Assembly: GCA_015499985.1 (NCBI GenBank)
Contig: JAAAUF010000396.1
Coordinates: forward strand, 5,495 to 35,734
Direction of reading: 5' to 3'
DNA from: Haplosporangium gracile
Taxonomy: Eukaryota > Mortierellomycota > Mortierellomycetes > Mortierellales > Mortierellaceae
DNA: 30,240 nucleotides
Under the pieces are notes generated by a model. That model searched no databases and was not told the DNA's origin. It worked only from the letters and a program-made list of their open reading frames with translations. This document shows, in pieces, positions 30,180 through 30,240 of this stretch; the first letter of the stretch is position 1, and every line of letters begins with the position of its first letter. A program made the translations under genes and the position numbers.

Positions 30180-30240
30180 TTTTGTCGTGTCGTGAATTTA
30201 CACTCTTTTAATTCACATCCCTTGTACAACGCCACCAACC

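Overview
The window looks like nuclear DNA of a filamentous fungus. The likeliest group is an early-diverging lineage such as Mortierellomycotina. That placement is an inference from gene content and style, not from a search. Supporting signs are a Sho1-type osmosensor (a fungal family), genes interrupted by spliceosomal introns with GTAAGT-like donors and TAG/CAG acceptors, pyrimidine-rich leaders, abundant homopolymers and microsatellites, and a decayed PIF1-like (Helitron) helicase.

Layout, left to right. SHO1 (minus, 750-3102) has three exons, and one intron is 1.5 kb long. After a gene-poor stretch comes a decayed gene for a secreted or hydrophobic protein (minus, about 5426-6650), broken by several frameshifts. 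A single-exon four-helix MARVEL-type membrane protein (minus, 6859-7893) shares a 1.2 kb divergent promoter region with the ribonucleotide reductase small subunit gene RNR2 (plus, 9124-10499). An L-type lectin cargo receptor (minus, 11004-13078, six exons) converges on RNR2. An epsin gene (minus, 13801-16834, ten exons, including a 34-nt exon) follows. A gap of about 4 kb without a recognisable gene leads to a protein kinase with an HGD catalytic loop (plus, 20873-22898) and a secreted GH95-type glycosidase (plus, 23433-26488).

The right end is a mobile-element graveyard. It holds a degenerate PIF1/Helitron helicase C-terminal region (plus, about 28665-29549), a short terminal-inverted-repeat element apparently inserted downstream of it, and a candidate Helitron 3' terminus (hairpin plus CTAG|T at 30037-30066). 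A tRNA-Val(CAC) gene lies on the minus strand at 30107-30179.

The genes form no obvious single pathway. Three serve the membrane or secretory system (Sho1 at the plasma membrane, lectin in ER-Golgi traffic, epsin in endocytosis), RNR2 makes dNTPs, and the GH95 enzyme is probably secreted. I found no convincing new multi-gene system. The most interesting items are the nested Helitron/TIR remnants, the frameshift-riddled gene, the changed signature segments in the GH95 enzyme, the HGD kinase with a SUMO-interaction-like motif, and the long SHO1 intron that splits the first membrane helix. Exon borders were worked out by eye from frame continuity and splice consensus and have no transcript support.
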